25,504 nucleotides of DNA from Okeania sp034190295 (lineage in GTDB: Bacteria; Cyanobacteriota; Cyanobacteriia; Cyanobacteriales; Microcoleaceae): contig JAXHSW010000136.1 of NCBI GenBank assembly GCA_034190295.1, forward strand, positions 1-25,504, in the 5' to 3' direction. The stretch's first letter is position 1. Every line of letters begins with the position of its first letter. Below, in pieces: positions 7,641 to 15,920 of the stretch. The notes below the pieces were generated by a model. It had not been told where the DNA came from and made no database searches. It was given only the letters and a program-made list of their open reading frames with translations. The position numbers were made by a program, and so were the translations under genes.

Positions 7641-9623
7641 ATGTGGCATTTTAAAAAATATAGTTGGCACTTTACCTTATCTCTATTTACTTTTTTAATT
7701 ATCGGTTCATTTATCGCCAGAGGATACACTTTTCCTGTGGGAAATCATTACACCCATGTTCCTCAAATTAAATCAATGTTGAATCCTGAACTATATAATA
7801 ATGATTACTATGTTCAGGAAATGTTGAAGTTTACCCCCAGATATTACTATCAATATTTAGTTTATTTTTTCAGCAAAGTTACTGGTAGTATTTCCCTCAC
7901 ATATTTGATTTATTATCTAATTTCTTTTATTAGCTTGAACTGGGGTTTATCTGCAATTAGTAAAATCTTTACTCCTGCCAAACTATCCGCAGCAGTTTTA
8001 ACTTTTTTGAGTTTAACAGCCTACACTTTAGTTGGATATTTAGAACTTTTTCCCAAAACTCCTATACCTGCAACTTTTGCTATGAGTTTGACAGTGTGGG
8101 GGATTTATTTCTGTTTTCGGCAAAGATGGATAATTGGTTATTTATTTTTCGGTATCGCTTCAATTTTACAATTTTTAATTGGCGTTTTGCCAGGAATAAT
8201 GATGATACCTATTATGTTTATTGAGGCGATAAAAAGTCGGCAGTTGAAGCAAGTCTTTTTGCCGTTAATTATTTTATTTGGGTTTGCAAGTTTAGTTTAT
8301 CTGCCAATGTTATTAACTGGTACGACTAGCACTGATAAATTTAGTAATGAAGAATTTGTTTTCATCTACGGTTGGGTAAGAAATCCTCATCATATTATTC
8401 CTGCTTATTGGAATTGGAAAATTAGGCTGGATTTTATCTGTTTTATTTTGGGTGGATGTTTATGTATTTACAAAGTTGATATTGTTAGATCGGAAGATTT
8501 TTTGCATAAGTCGGAAAAAGGGAAAATATTCTTCTTCAGAACTTCTGGGAAGGGGGGGGAAGTAGGCGAGATAAAAGAGATAAAGGGAAGGAAAAAAGAT
8601 TTAATTTTTACTAATGTAAGAAGTCTAGAGAAATGGAAATTTTATCTGATTATTGCAGAGTCAATTTTTGCTTTGTTTTTGGGTTATATTTTTGTGGAAA
8701 TTTACCCGCTGGCTTTATTTGCTAAGTTACAGTTAGCGCGAACTGTTCCTTTTGCTCAGTTGATAATATTTATTGCTGTGGGTATTTTGGTCAGTCAGTT
8801 ATATCAACAGGGTAATTTAGGGTTTGGTTTACTTTTGATAATATCTCTAATTCTACCTGTGCCGTATCAAGGAATTTGCTTTTTTATCTTATCGGTGGGA
8901 TTGTTCTTTTTGGATAAATGGAGTTACAAATTAGTAGTCTGGTTAATAGTTTTAGCTGGATTAATATTTTTCTTATGGCAGCCACCGATAGATTCAAATT
9001 TTAATCATTTATTGGCAAAATCAGGTTTATTTTTGGTATTAATATTTCCGTTTATTTTGGATGAGGTTGATTTAGCGGTCGCTGGGAAATATTTAATAAC
9101 TTATAATTTGGCTGGAGTCACAACTTTAGTATTTGTTTTAGGATTATTTGAGGCATTGCCAGGAAAATTTTTAGAGGTATTTCAACAACAGGTAAAATTT
9201 AACAGAGTTCCTCAAAATGAAGTGACTAAACTAGCTTTAAGATTTAGACAAATTAGCAATAAAGATGACATAATTTTAATTCCTCCATTTGTGTCAAATT
9301 TTCAGTTTTTTTCTGAGAGGGCAGTTATTGTTGACTTTAAACATTTTCCTCAAACAGATAGCGGAATTAGGGAGTGGAAAAATCGGATGGAAGATGTTTT
9401 TGGCGTAGATTTGAATGATAAATTAGCGGTGGGAGCGATGGAAATTTTGTTTCCACAACAGACAGGAAAAGAATTAGTTAATGTGGCGAAAAAATATGGA
9501 GCTGAATATATTTTGACTAGAGTTGAATGGCATGGAGATATTGAGGGAAATATTGTAGCTAGACAGGGAGAATGGGTGATTTTTCAGATAAATGATGATG
9601 TAGCACAAGCATCTTACCTATAA
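7641..9623 (+). CDS. Polytopic membrane protein, GT-C-like, with soluble C-terminal domain
   Basis: The 660-aa protein has about 12 hydrophobic segments, the first near residues 10-27. An early acidic loop (about 34-60, containing HYTHVPQIKSML) faces outside if the topology is GT-C-like. The C-terminal 130 residues are soluble and contain ISNKDDIILIPPF, SERAVIVDFKHFP and the YGAEYILTRVEW strand. This layout resembles cyanobacterial membrane proteins of unknown function related to lipid-linked-sugar glycosyltransferases. I cannot assign a substrate. A hydrophilic stretch at about 285-325 (GKGGEVGEIKEIKGRKK), encoded by a G8 tract and GAGATAAA repeats, splits two membrane segments and looks like repeat DNA absorbed in frame. 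No ribosome-binding site is obvious before ATG 7641. Confidence 0.8.
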   Translation: MWHFKKYSWHFTLSLFTFLIIGSFIARGYTFPVGNHYTHVPQIKSMLNPELYNNDYYVQEMLKFTPRYYYQYLVYFFSKVTGSISLTYLIYYLISFISLNWGLSAISKIFTPAKLSAAVLTFLSLTAYTLVGYLELFPKTPIPATFAMSLTVWGIYFCFRQRWIIGYLFFGIASILQFLIGVLPGIMMIPIMFIEAIKSRQLKQVFLPLIILFGFASLVYLPMLLTGTTSTDKFSNEEFVFIYGWVRNPHHIIPAYWNWKIRLDFICFILGGCLCIYKVDIVRSEDFLHKSEKGKIFFFRTSGKGGEVGEIKEIKGRKKDLIFTNVRSLEKWKFYLIIAESIFALFLGYIFVEIYPLALFAKLQLARTVPFAQLIIFIAVGILVSQLYQQGNLGFGLLLIISLILPVPYQGICFFILSVGLFFLDKWSYKLVVWLIVLAGLIFFLWQPPIDSNFNHLLAKSGLFLVLIFPFILDEVDLAVAGKYLITYNLAGVTTLVFVLGLFEALPGKFLEVFQQQVKFNRVPQNEVTKLALRFRQISNKDDIILIPPFVSNFQFFSERAVIVDFKHFPQTDSGIREWKNRMEDVFGVDLNDKLAVGAMEILFPQQTGKELVNVAKKYGAEYILTRVEWHGDIEGNIVARQGEWVIFQINDDVAQASYL

Positions 9624-9777
9624 TAGCTGTACTATACGCTGGATAAAATTGACTTTATTATTACTAATTTTATCTCACTTATAATATTGTAGTGGTAATT
9701 AGGAGTCAACGGACGTTGTATCCCACATTCCTACTCCCTACTCCCTATTAATTATGTCAAATCTCACAGTCAAAAAC
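9624..9777. other. Spacer with ACTCCCT repeats
   Basis: AT-rich spacer downstream of the membrane-protein gene. It ends in CCTACTCCCTACTCCC (about 9731-9746), a short tandem repeat also present inverted near 13964-13995. The missing start of the kinase pseudogene would be expected here, and the repeat sits where the homology stops. Confidence 0.5.
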
Positions 9778-10938
9778 TTAGAAATAGAGAAGCACGATGT
9801 CTTCATCGTCTAGGAGAAAACGATCGAATTCCTCGCCTTTATGCTCACTTTGTAGAAGATGAGCAATTTTATTTAGCGCAAGAGTATATTGAAGGAAATA
9901 ATTTAAGTGATGAAATTATTGTAGGAAAACCTTTAACTGAAGAGCAAACTATTAAACTTTTGTATGAAATCTTGTCAGCATTAACTATTCTTTATCAGAT
10001 AAATATTATTCATCGTGACCTCAAACCTCAGAATATTAGACGTCATCAAAAAAATGGAAAAATTGTTTTGATTGATTTTGGCGCTATTAAATAAATTCAA
10101 GAGTTAATAGTTAATTGTAATGGAAAAACAACAATAACTGTTCCAATTGGTACACCAGCTTATATGCCTAGTGAACAAACTCATGGTATACCAAAATTAG
10201 CTAGTGATATTGATGCAGTAGGTATAATTGGAATTCAAGCTTTGACCGGATTTAAACCTAGCAAATTTTCCCAAAATCCCCAGACAAATCAAATATTTGA
10301 GTCAGGTCAATTTTTTCTCAAATATCAGACTGGAAATATTTCTAAATATCAAGTTAATGTCAGTCAGGATTTAGGCGATATTTTATCAAAAATTGTGCGG
10401 TACTACTTTAAATTTAGATATAAAAATGCCTTTGCAGCTTTAAAATATTTAACGCCTATTTGGAATCAATATAAAAATTTATATGAGAAAGAAAAATAAA
10501 TTTCTCTTTGCTCCGAATGTGGAATTGACTATACTAAACTCAGACGTTTTCTGGCGCTAGGTGAATGGAAAGAAGCAGATGAAGAAACAGAAAAATGTAT
10601 TCTCAAAGCTGCTAATAGAGAAATAGAAGGTTGGCTAAATTCAGAGTCAATTAAGATATTGCCAGTGCAAGACCTCCGCAAAATTGATGAACTTTGGCTA
10701 AATTTTGGTAAGGGAAGATTTGGGTTTAGCGTGCAAAAAAAAGATTTATTTAGAAACAGGCAAAGATTGGCAAGAGTTTCGTAAAAAAGTAGGTTGGCGA
10801 GAGGAAAGATTAGCAGGTTTTAGTGAGATGCGAGGTTTTAAACGGGGATATTTACCTGCTCGTATTTTTGGTGTGAGAGATGGAAAGTTAAGTTTGGAAG
10901 ATGTTGTTTCAAATCTTCTCTCTCGTAGAGATTTATGA
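9778..10938 (+). pseudogene. Ser/Thr protein kinase-GUN4 fusion pseudogene
   Basis: This is the remains of a Hanks-type kinase joined to a tetrapyrrole-binding GUN4 domain, a fusion known in cyanobacteria. The frame picks up at REARCLHRLGENDRIPRLYA (about 9783-9836). The Gly-rich loop and catalytic Lys of the N-lobe are gone. The catalytic loop HRDLKPQN and the DFG motif are visible. An in-frame TAA at 10092-10094 follows DFGAIK, then the frame goes on with GTPAYMPSEQ and SDIDAVGIIGIQALTG. A second in-frame TAA is at 10497-10499. The GUN4 domain starts at 10521 (GIDYTKLRRFLALGEWKEAD) and carries the typical LRKIDELW and GRFGFSVQK motifs. The A8 tract at 10735-10742 shifts the frame for the remaining KDWQEFRKKVGWR...LPARIF part, which ends at 10938. 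An N-terminal loss, two stops and a frameshift mean it is not functional as one protein. Confidence 0.9.
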
Positions 10939-11008
10939 AATATTATTTTTGCTGTAATCGAAGAAATACAACTAATTATTAACTATCACATACAAGACTT
11001 TATAGATG

Positions 11009-11233
11009 TCAAATTGATTCATCTTCGCCATCAATTTTTCTTGTAATTTCTTTCCAGTTTTGATCTGAGGTATTTTCCCCTAAGTTAACTGAATTTGTTC
11101 TTTGACTTTTTTCTGTTGCAGGAGGAAATTCTGGGGCGCTTCTTTTTTTATCCCTACTACTATTTGAATACTGATTAGATAATTCTTGATTCTTATTAGA
11201 TTGAGACGGTTTTTCTGATGGCTGATTAGACAT
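11009..11233 (-). CDS. Small Ser/Asn-rich disordered protein with SAPEFPPAT motif
   Basis: The 74-aa product is hydrophilic and low in complexity (MSNQPSEKPSQSNKNQELSN...), with no membrane segment. It contains RSAPEFPPATEKSQRT, which matches the repeated SAPENLPPTPRYQRT motif of the divergent gene at 11781-12164. The two are therefore related. It lies 15 bp downstream of the small membrane-protein gene on the same strand and probably shares its transcript. I do not recognise a function; a disordered accessory to the membrane protein is the simplest reading. Confidence 0.6.
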   Translation of the reverse strand: MSNQPSEKPSQSNKNQELSNQYSNSSRDKKRSAPEFPPATEKSQRTNSVNLGENTSDQNWKEITRKIDGEDESI

Positions 11234-11248
11234 AATTAATGTGATTAT

Positions 11249-11782
11249 TTACAATAAGGTAATCAAAGTAGCTAAAATAATATCTATAGCTGCTAATAAA
11301 GCAGCCGTACATAACATTATAATTGCTTTGTTCGTAATTTTAGCTTTTTCATCTCGTACATTTTCACACTCTTTCAACGCTTCAATCCAAGTTTTAGTAA
11401 TAACTAATCTACAATTCTCATCTGATTCATAGTAATATTCATCCATGAGAATTTGTGGAGGCGTCATTCCTCCGAAAGCTTTAGGCAAAAACCCTCTAAC
11501 ACAAATAAAAATAGTAATAGCTAGAAATATACAGACACCTATTTTGAGAATTAAACAGGAGTAGCAAAGATTTGACTGTGTTGTAGTAGATAAAAAAAGT
11601 TGGTTAGGGAGATTTATTGAAAAAACTATGGAAGTTGCACTAAAGCCTAAAACTGTACTCAATTTAGTATTCAAGGAATTAATACTATCATTAGTAAGCT
11701 TAATTCTATATTCTGTATAGTTGTATATTAGGATTATATTATTATGTTCTGTATTGTTTTTATTTGTAGGAGGTTTTTCCAT
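11249..11782 (-). CDS. Small membrane protein, about three transmembrane segments (SLATT/DUF5706-like layout)
   Basis: The 177-aa product has a polar N-terminal helix (TEYRIKLTNDSINSLNTKLS) running into TM1 (about 42-60, VLGFSATSIVFSINLP), TM2 (about 79-98, KIGVCIFLAITIFICVRGF), a soluble middle (MDEYYYESDENCR...TWIEALKECENVRDEKAKI) and a C-terminal TM3 (about 152-175). The order, namely amphipathic helix with DTKA/NTKL-like motif, two membrane segments, a helical linker and a last membrane segment, recalls the SLATT and DUF5706 (Pycsar-effector-like) families. No nucleotide cyclase gene is near, so this is a resemblance only. Its ATG overlaps the divergent gene's ATG at CATG 11780-11783; no ribosome-binding site supports it and a later start is possible. 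Confidence 0.6.
   Translation of the reverse strand: MEKPPTNKNNTEHNNIILIYNYTEYRIKLTNDSINSLNTKLSTVLGFSATSIVFSINLPNQLFLSTTTQSNLCYSCLILKIGVCIFLAITIFICVRGFLPKAFGGMTPPQILMDEYYYESDENCRLVITKTWIEALKECENVRDEKAKITNKAIIMLCTAALLAAIDIILATLITLL
11766..11780 (+). promoter_or_regulatory. Strong ribosome-binding site deciding the start at 11781
   Basis: AGGAGG at 11768-11773 lies seven bases before ATG 11781. It favours this ATG over the TTG 60 bases upstream, even though the site falls inside the first codons of the divergent gene. Confidence 0.75.
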
Positions 11783-12164
11783 GTCCGATAATCAATCACA
11801 ACAGTCTTCATCTGAATCAGAAAGTAGTCAAGGTAATAATAAAAGTCCACCTGAAAATCTACCACCAACTCTTAGTAATCAATCACAACAGTCTTTATCT
11901 AAATTAAAAAGTGGTTGGGTTAATAATAAAAACGCACCTGAAAATCCACCAGCAACTCCTCGCTATCAAAGAACAAAAGCTATATGTGATAGTCAAGTCA
12001 AGCAGAGAATAATTGACATGAATGACAGTCTAGGTAATCAATCAAAACAGTATTTGTCTGAATTAGAAAGTGGTCAAGGTAATAATAAAAGCGCACCTGA
12101 AAATCTACCACCAACTCCTCGCTATCAAAGAACAGTTTCTAGAACAGATAGTCAAGATAGTTAA
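11781..12164 (+). CDS. Ser/Asn/Pro-rich protein with three internal repeats
   Basis: The 127-aa product has no membrane segment and no recognised domain. It is made of three related modules, each starting NQSQQS or NQSKQY, then a charged Ser-rich stretch, then GNNKSAPENLPPTP (first copy GNNKSPPENLPPT, second VNNKNAPENPPATP). The second and third end in RYQRT. About 20 residues (KAICDSQVKQRIIDMNDS) sit between modules two and three. The gene on the other strand at 11009-11233 carries one copy of the same motif. The start is set by the AGGAGG site. The repeat pattern suggests expansion by unequal crossing-over; the function is unknown. Confidence 0.65.
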   Translation: MSDNQSQQSSSESESSQGNNKSPPENLPPTLSNQSQQSLSKLKSGWVNNKNAPENPPATPRYQRTKAICDSQVKQRIIDMNDSLGNQSKQYLSELESGQGNNKSAPENLPPTPRYQRTVSRTDSQDS

Positions 12165-12289
12165 CGGATAATAGTATATAAACATTCTAATTTATACAAT
12201 TCAAGTAGGCTGCCAGAGAATAAATTTTCTATCTAGCATACTTAATAATTAGATGGGTAAAATTGTTTGTATATTTTTTGTTTTCTATT

Positions 12290-12607
12290 CTCTGTTCTCT
12301 TCTTCAAAACAGAGAAACATTCAACTGCCGTAATATGACTGTCGCCATTACTATTAGAAAATTCTCAAACTTTTAAATTTAGTCACAGCAAGAATTTAAC
12401 TTCTAACTTCTAACTTCTGACTTCTGACTTGCAGACTTCTGACTTCTAATCTCTGTTCTCTTCTTCAAAACAGAGACACATTCAACTGCCGTAATATGAC
12501 TGTCGCCATTACTATTAGAAAATTCTCAAACTTTTAAATTTAGTCACAGCAAGAATTTAACTTCTAACTTCTAACTTCTGACTTCTGACTTGCAGACTTC
12601 TAACTTT
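12290..12607. repeat. 161-bp tandem duplication with ACTTCTA/G heptamers
   Basis: Two copies of a 161-bp unit (about 12290-12450 and 12451-12607) begin CTCTGTTCTCTTCTTCAAAA and end in heptamer repeats of ACTTCTA and ACTTCTG with one GCAG interruption. The copies are nearly identical (AGAGAAACA against AGAGACACA), so the duplication is recent. The rest of the gap from 12165 to 12290 is AT-rich and empty of genes. Confidence 0.85.
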
Positions 12608-13528
12608 ATGCCATCCCCATTTCACGGAATAGACCCGTATCTAGAGGATTATCTTTGGCCTGATGTCCACAATGCTCTTGCCAATAAAATCAGACAGCAA
12701 CTCACTCCACAACTACCTCCTCCCTACGCTGCACGACTGGAAGTCTAGGTTGTTGAGGATAATTTTCCAGAAAGCGAAGTTGGCATCCTTTATCCAGATG
12801 TGGAAATTATGCAACTTCGACAAGCAAAAATAACAAACATTCCTTCCGGTACATCTGGAGCAACTGCACTTACTCCACCTCATATCCTTACCCATTTTTC
12901 CACCTGTTCCGGTTCGCTGGAGTAATGTGGAGATTCGAGTTACTGCTCAGAATATTTTGGTGACTTGCATTGAAGTACTTTATCCAGTCAATAAGCGCGA
13001 AACTGGTCTGACAAATTATCGTCAGAAGCGAAGACGACTTTATCAAGCAGGGGTTCATCTGCTGGAAATAGACCTTTTGTGTAGAGGTACTCGCCCTTTT
13101 TCTCATCCTCAAATGCCAGATTTTGCTTATCAAAATAACATGGGTGTAAAACCCCACCTTTTAAGGCGCAATATTTTTGGAGCGGGGCTTAAATCCCCTA
13201 CTTCCCCTCCTGGGAGGGGCTAGGGGTGGATTAACTTCTGACTTGCAGACTTGCTGACTTCTGACTTCGTTAAGCTGTTGCTTTGACTCGTTATCATGCT
13301 GAAGTTATAGATATTTGGCCTTTAACTTTGCAAGATTTATTGCCAACTATTCCTATTCAGTTGCGATCGCCCGATTCAGATGTTGTCCTTAACTTATCTG
13401 CTGCTTTTAATGAGATTTATGATGAAGCTGCCTACGACTTATCTATAAATTACAGCGAAGCACCGCCCCCACCTATTTTGTCTGAGGCAGAAAAGCAGTG
13501 GGTAGAAAATGTATTGGGTGATAATTGA
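12608..13528 (+). pseudogene. DUF4058 family pseudogene
   Basis: ATG 12608 starts MPSPFHGIDPYLEDYLWPDV, the hallmark N-terminus of cyanobacterial DUF4058 proteins, whose function is unknown. The frame meets TAG at 12746-12748 (after LEV, before VVEDNFPESEVG). It resumes to about 12890 and shifts near a T-run to continue as VPVRWSNVEIRVTAQNILV. It runs to RGTRPFSHPQM and is then broken by an inserted dispersed repeat (about 13125-13272). The family's C-terminal part follows in another frame: VIDIWPLTLQDLLPTIPIQL, LSINYSEAPPPP and LSEAEKQWVENVLG. One nonsense change, one frameshift and one insertion make it non-functional. The heptamer array abuts the start, so the native promoter is probably displaced. 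Confidence 0.9.
13125..13272 (+). mobile_element. Dispersed repeat inserted in DUF4058 (copy 1)
   Basis: The segment contains ATCAAAATAACATGGGTGTA, AAAACCCCACCTTTTAAGG, GGGGCTTAAATC and a terminal GACTTCTGACTTCGTTAA. An inverted copy with the same blocks in the same order lies at 21010-21120. It has no coding capacity. A GC-rich palindromic part (CCCCTCCTGGGAGGGG near 13205) is present only in this copy. Confidence 0.75.
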
Positions 13529-13643
13529 TATTTGTTGGGTTTGGTTTCCTCTACTTTAGATAATTGGCTATATTTGTCTTCTTCCGCATACCACAAAATT
13601 GCCAATTTATCAATCACCCAAAAAATCAGGAGAGAAAAATTAG

Positions 13644-13871
13644 TCATTCATCCCAGAGAAATTTAGAGTATTTGCCTCTAAAAATAACGAAATAATCGGC
13701 ATTTGCAGCTTCAAAGTTACTTCAAGCAATAACTACCCCTTGGATCTTTCTGAAGTATATACCATAATACAACCAAGAGCAAGGGCTAAAAATATTGAAA
13801 TTTCGTTAACTACTCCAGACAAATTTTTAGCTTTTTTGTTATCAAGCCCTGACAAACTTAAAAATTTTTAA
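13644..13871 (+). pseudogene. Open 75-codon fragment without a start codon
   Basis: A frame free of stops runs from after TAG 13641 to TAA 13869-13871, with protein-like content (NNEIIGICSFKVTSS, VYTIIQPRARAKNIEISLTT). It lacks an ATG and a ribosome-binding site, so it is probably the tail of a lost gene. I do not recognise the family. The rest of 13529-14190 has an 18-bp echo of the DUF4058 end (TTTGTCTGAGGCAGAAAA at 13477 and 13903) and GGAGTAGG octamers at about 13964-13990. Confidence 0.3.
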
Positions 13872-14195
13872 ACTAAAAGACTAAAACTTAAAGAATAACT
13901 TATTTGTCTGAGGCAGAAAAATCAAGGAATAATTAAGGAATGCTCTCAAAAGTATTTTTTAAGGAGTAGGGGAGTAGGGGAGTAGAGAGTAGCTAGGAGG
14001 AAGGGAGAATAGAATTTATAGAGGAGGTAGTCAAATATATTTGTAAGAGTGATTTTTCTGTAATTATTCTGCCTTTTATGCTAACTTTTTGAGGGTTTTG
14101 GTCTGAAAATCTGGCACTTTTTTCAACTCAAAAAATGCTTTAACTTTTATCTATCAATGCTTTGATATTAGATCGGTAAGCCCTAATTATTCCTA

Positions 14196-14339
14196 CTAAG
14201 AATACATAGCTAATCCAACCAAAAGTACAATAGCAATAACAATATAAACTATGATTTGTTGCTGCCTAGTTTTTCCACCTCGAAAAAGAAAATCTCTCAA
14301 AGCTGTAAAATCAGGGTTCTGACTTTGACTTGGCAGAAT
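14196..14339 (-). pseudogene. C-terminal fragment of a small single-TM protein
   Basis: The minus strand encodes PDFTALRDFLFRGGKTRQQQ followed by a 17-residue hydrophobic segment (IVYIVIAIVLLVGLAMY) and two stop codons. No ATG lies upstream before an in-frame TAA. It is either a remnant or a microprotein using a rare ATT start. The gap 14340-14490 holds one CAATTATCAATTATCCATT repeat and no gene. Confidence 0.35.
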
Positions 14340-14490
14340 GTGGGTTTAAACCGAATGAATTAACTGTCAATTATCAATTATCCATTGATAAAAACTTGTT
14401 GCACGGTAAATTGTAATAAGCAAAATTTGCTAAATTTTTCTTCCTTATTCCTTCTTGCTTCTTCCTTAAATACGCACTCTACAAAATTTG

Positions 14491-15480
14491 CTAAATTATT
14501 CTTTCTTCTTCCAACTTCGGTCTTCCTTCTTCCTTAATTTCTACCACTTCACAAATCTGCTTATCCACATAATCATCATCGACATTTCGAGTTATTAATT
14601 CTGCCAAAATTCCTAAAGATATTAATTGTACGGACAGAATAATACACAAAATTCCAAATAAAAATAAAGGGCGAGTACCTATAGGTCGAATTTCCATAAA
14701 CCAAAGTATAGTCAAATAACCTAAAGATGTCATTCCTATAGCACCGAATAATAATCCTAAACTCCCAAATAAATGACCAGGTTTATGTAAATAATGAGTA
14801 GTTGCTAAAACAGTTAATAGATCGAGAAATCCACGGGTATAACGTTCTAAACCATATTTAGATTTTCCCTGTTTCCGTTGATGATGCCGCACTGTTACTT
14901 CAGAAATTTTAAATCCCAAACTATGGGCTAATACTGGAATATATCTATGTAATTCTCCATAAACTTTTATGCAGTCTAATACCTCTTTTTTATAAGCTTT
15001 TAAACCACAATTAAAATCGTGTAATTTTACTCCAGTTAAAATTGATGTTACTCCATTAAATAATTTCGAGGGTAATGTTTTGGAAAAGGGGTCGTTACGA
15101 TGTTTTCGCCATCCAGAAACTAGATCGTATCCTGACTCTAACTTTTCCAAAAACTTAGGTACTTCTGCCGGGTCATCTTGTAAATCTGCGTCTAGAGTAA
15201 AGATAATATTTCCTGTAGCTTTTTTAAATCCAGCAGATAAGGCGGAAGATTTACCAAAGTTTCTTCTTAATCTAATTCCTTTAATTTTCTGGGGATGTTT
15301 TTTGATTAATTCATTAATTTCTATCCAAGACAAGTCGTTACTACCATCATCTACAAAAATTATTTCATAACTATTAAGTTCAGCTAAATTCATTACATCT
15401 AAAATTCGCTCAAACAAGGGTTTGATTGTGGCTTCTTCGTTATAAACTGGAATGACAAAACTGAGGTATTTACTATTCAA
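14491..15480 (-). CDS. GT2 glycosyltransferase, GtrB/DPM1/ArnC-like
   Basis: The 329-aa protein transfers a sugar from a nucleotide donor to a polyprenyl phosphate at the inner face of the cytoplasmic membrane, by family knowledge. The GT-A fold starts SFVIPVYNEEATI, with VDDGSND at about 43-49. The metal-binding DxD lies in LDADLQDDP (Asp97, Asp99), and QRKQGKSKYG is at 201-210. Two membrane segments follow (about 239-262 and 272-295), as in GtrB-like members. The start is TTG at 15480: an in-frame TGA lies two codons upstream and the N-terminus MNSKYLSFVIP fits the family. No ribosome-binding site is seen. A remnant of the upstream membrane-protein gene ends nine bases before this TTG, which suggests translational coupling in the ancestral operon. 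The C-terminal tail (EEGRPKLEEER) comes from CTTCTTC-type repeats. Confidence 0.92.
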   Translation of the reverse strand: MNSKYLSFVIPVYNEEATIKPLFERILDVMNLAELNSYEIIFVDDGSNDLSWIEINELIKKHPQKIKGIRLRRNFGKSSALSAGFKKATGNIIFTLDADLQDDPAEVPKFLEKLESGYDLVSGWRKHRNDPFSKTLPSKLFNGVTSILTGVKLHDFNCGLKAYKKEVLDCIKVYGELHRYIPVLAHSLGFKISEVTVRHHQRKQGKSKYGLERYTRGFLDLLTVLATTHYLHKPGHLFGSLGLLFGAIGMTSLGYLTILWFMEIRPIGTRPLFLFGILCIILSVQLISLGILAELITRNVDDDYVDKQICEVVEIKEEGRPKLEEERII

Positions 15481-15489
15481 GGTTCAATT

Positions 15490-15564
15490 TTAATTATCAA
15501 AATTATGTTGATTGGTTAGAGCTACCGAATCTAGGCAATTTTTTAATTTAACATAAGTTGTTAA
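15490..15564 (-). pseudogene. 3' fragment of a membrane-protein gene (paralogue of 19013-20752), copy 1
   Basis: The minus strand reads TYVKLKNCLDSVALTNQHNF followed by DN and TAA. It matches the C-terminus of the protein at 19013-20752 (AYVKLKNRQDWIALTNQHSF, then DN). It stops nine bases before the glycosyltransferase start. It is cut on the other side by a GGTAAGCATTC repeat and AAGTTAAA heptamers (about 15567-15600). Confidence 0.8.
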
Positions 15565-15654
15565 AGGGTAAGCATTCACGGAAGTTAAAAGTTAAAAGTC
15601 ATGCATGAAGATTTTATCGGCTTAAAGCTTTGATTATACAGTAATTTTAGGTAG

Positions 15655-15920
15655 TTATTTCGCATCTCAAGTTGGTTGAAGTTATCCAATCTTGACGGTT
15701 TTTCAATTTTACATAAGCTGTTAAAACATTGTTGGTTGAGCCTTGGATATTTTTTTAGATTTTCTTGAATTTTCAATGGGTAAATTTTGATTTAAATATA
15801 TCCTTTCGAGAAAGATAATTAATATTCAGCTCCTCATAATTTTGCTACATCAACACGAGGAAAATCTGACGTTCCAAAATCTTTGACAATTTTTTCTTGA
15901 TGAAAAATAGCCAGACATTT
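15655..15920 (-). pseudogene. Second degraded 3' fragment of the same membrane-protein gene
   Basis: VLTAYVKLKNRQDW is recognisable on the minus strand at about 15680-15745. It is followed (upstream in the gene) by a disrupted stretch with ATATATCCTTTC and then ATTCAGCTCC...CATCAACACGAGG, both found in the intact gene at 19110-19175. It merges into the first unit of the tandem array. Confidence 0.65.

Noticed and set aside
10092..10094. TAA reassigned as a sense codon
   Set aside because: Intact genes in the window, including tnpB's end and the glycosyltransferase, use TAA as a normal stop, and the kinase gene has further lesions.
11721..11780. N-terminal extension of the Ser/Pro-rich protein giving a signal-like hydrophobic start
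   Set aside because: It starts at TTG without a ribosome-binding site and is antisense to the divergent gene; AGGAGG clearly supports ATG 11781.
12888..13157. 89-codon minus-strand frame
   Set aside because: Antisense to the DUF4058 pseudogene, which has clear family similarity on the plus strand.
15585..15776. 63-codon minus-strand frame
   Set aside because: It is out of frame with the recognisable remnant of the membrane-protein C-terminus in the same DNA.
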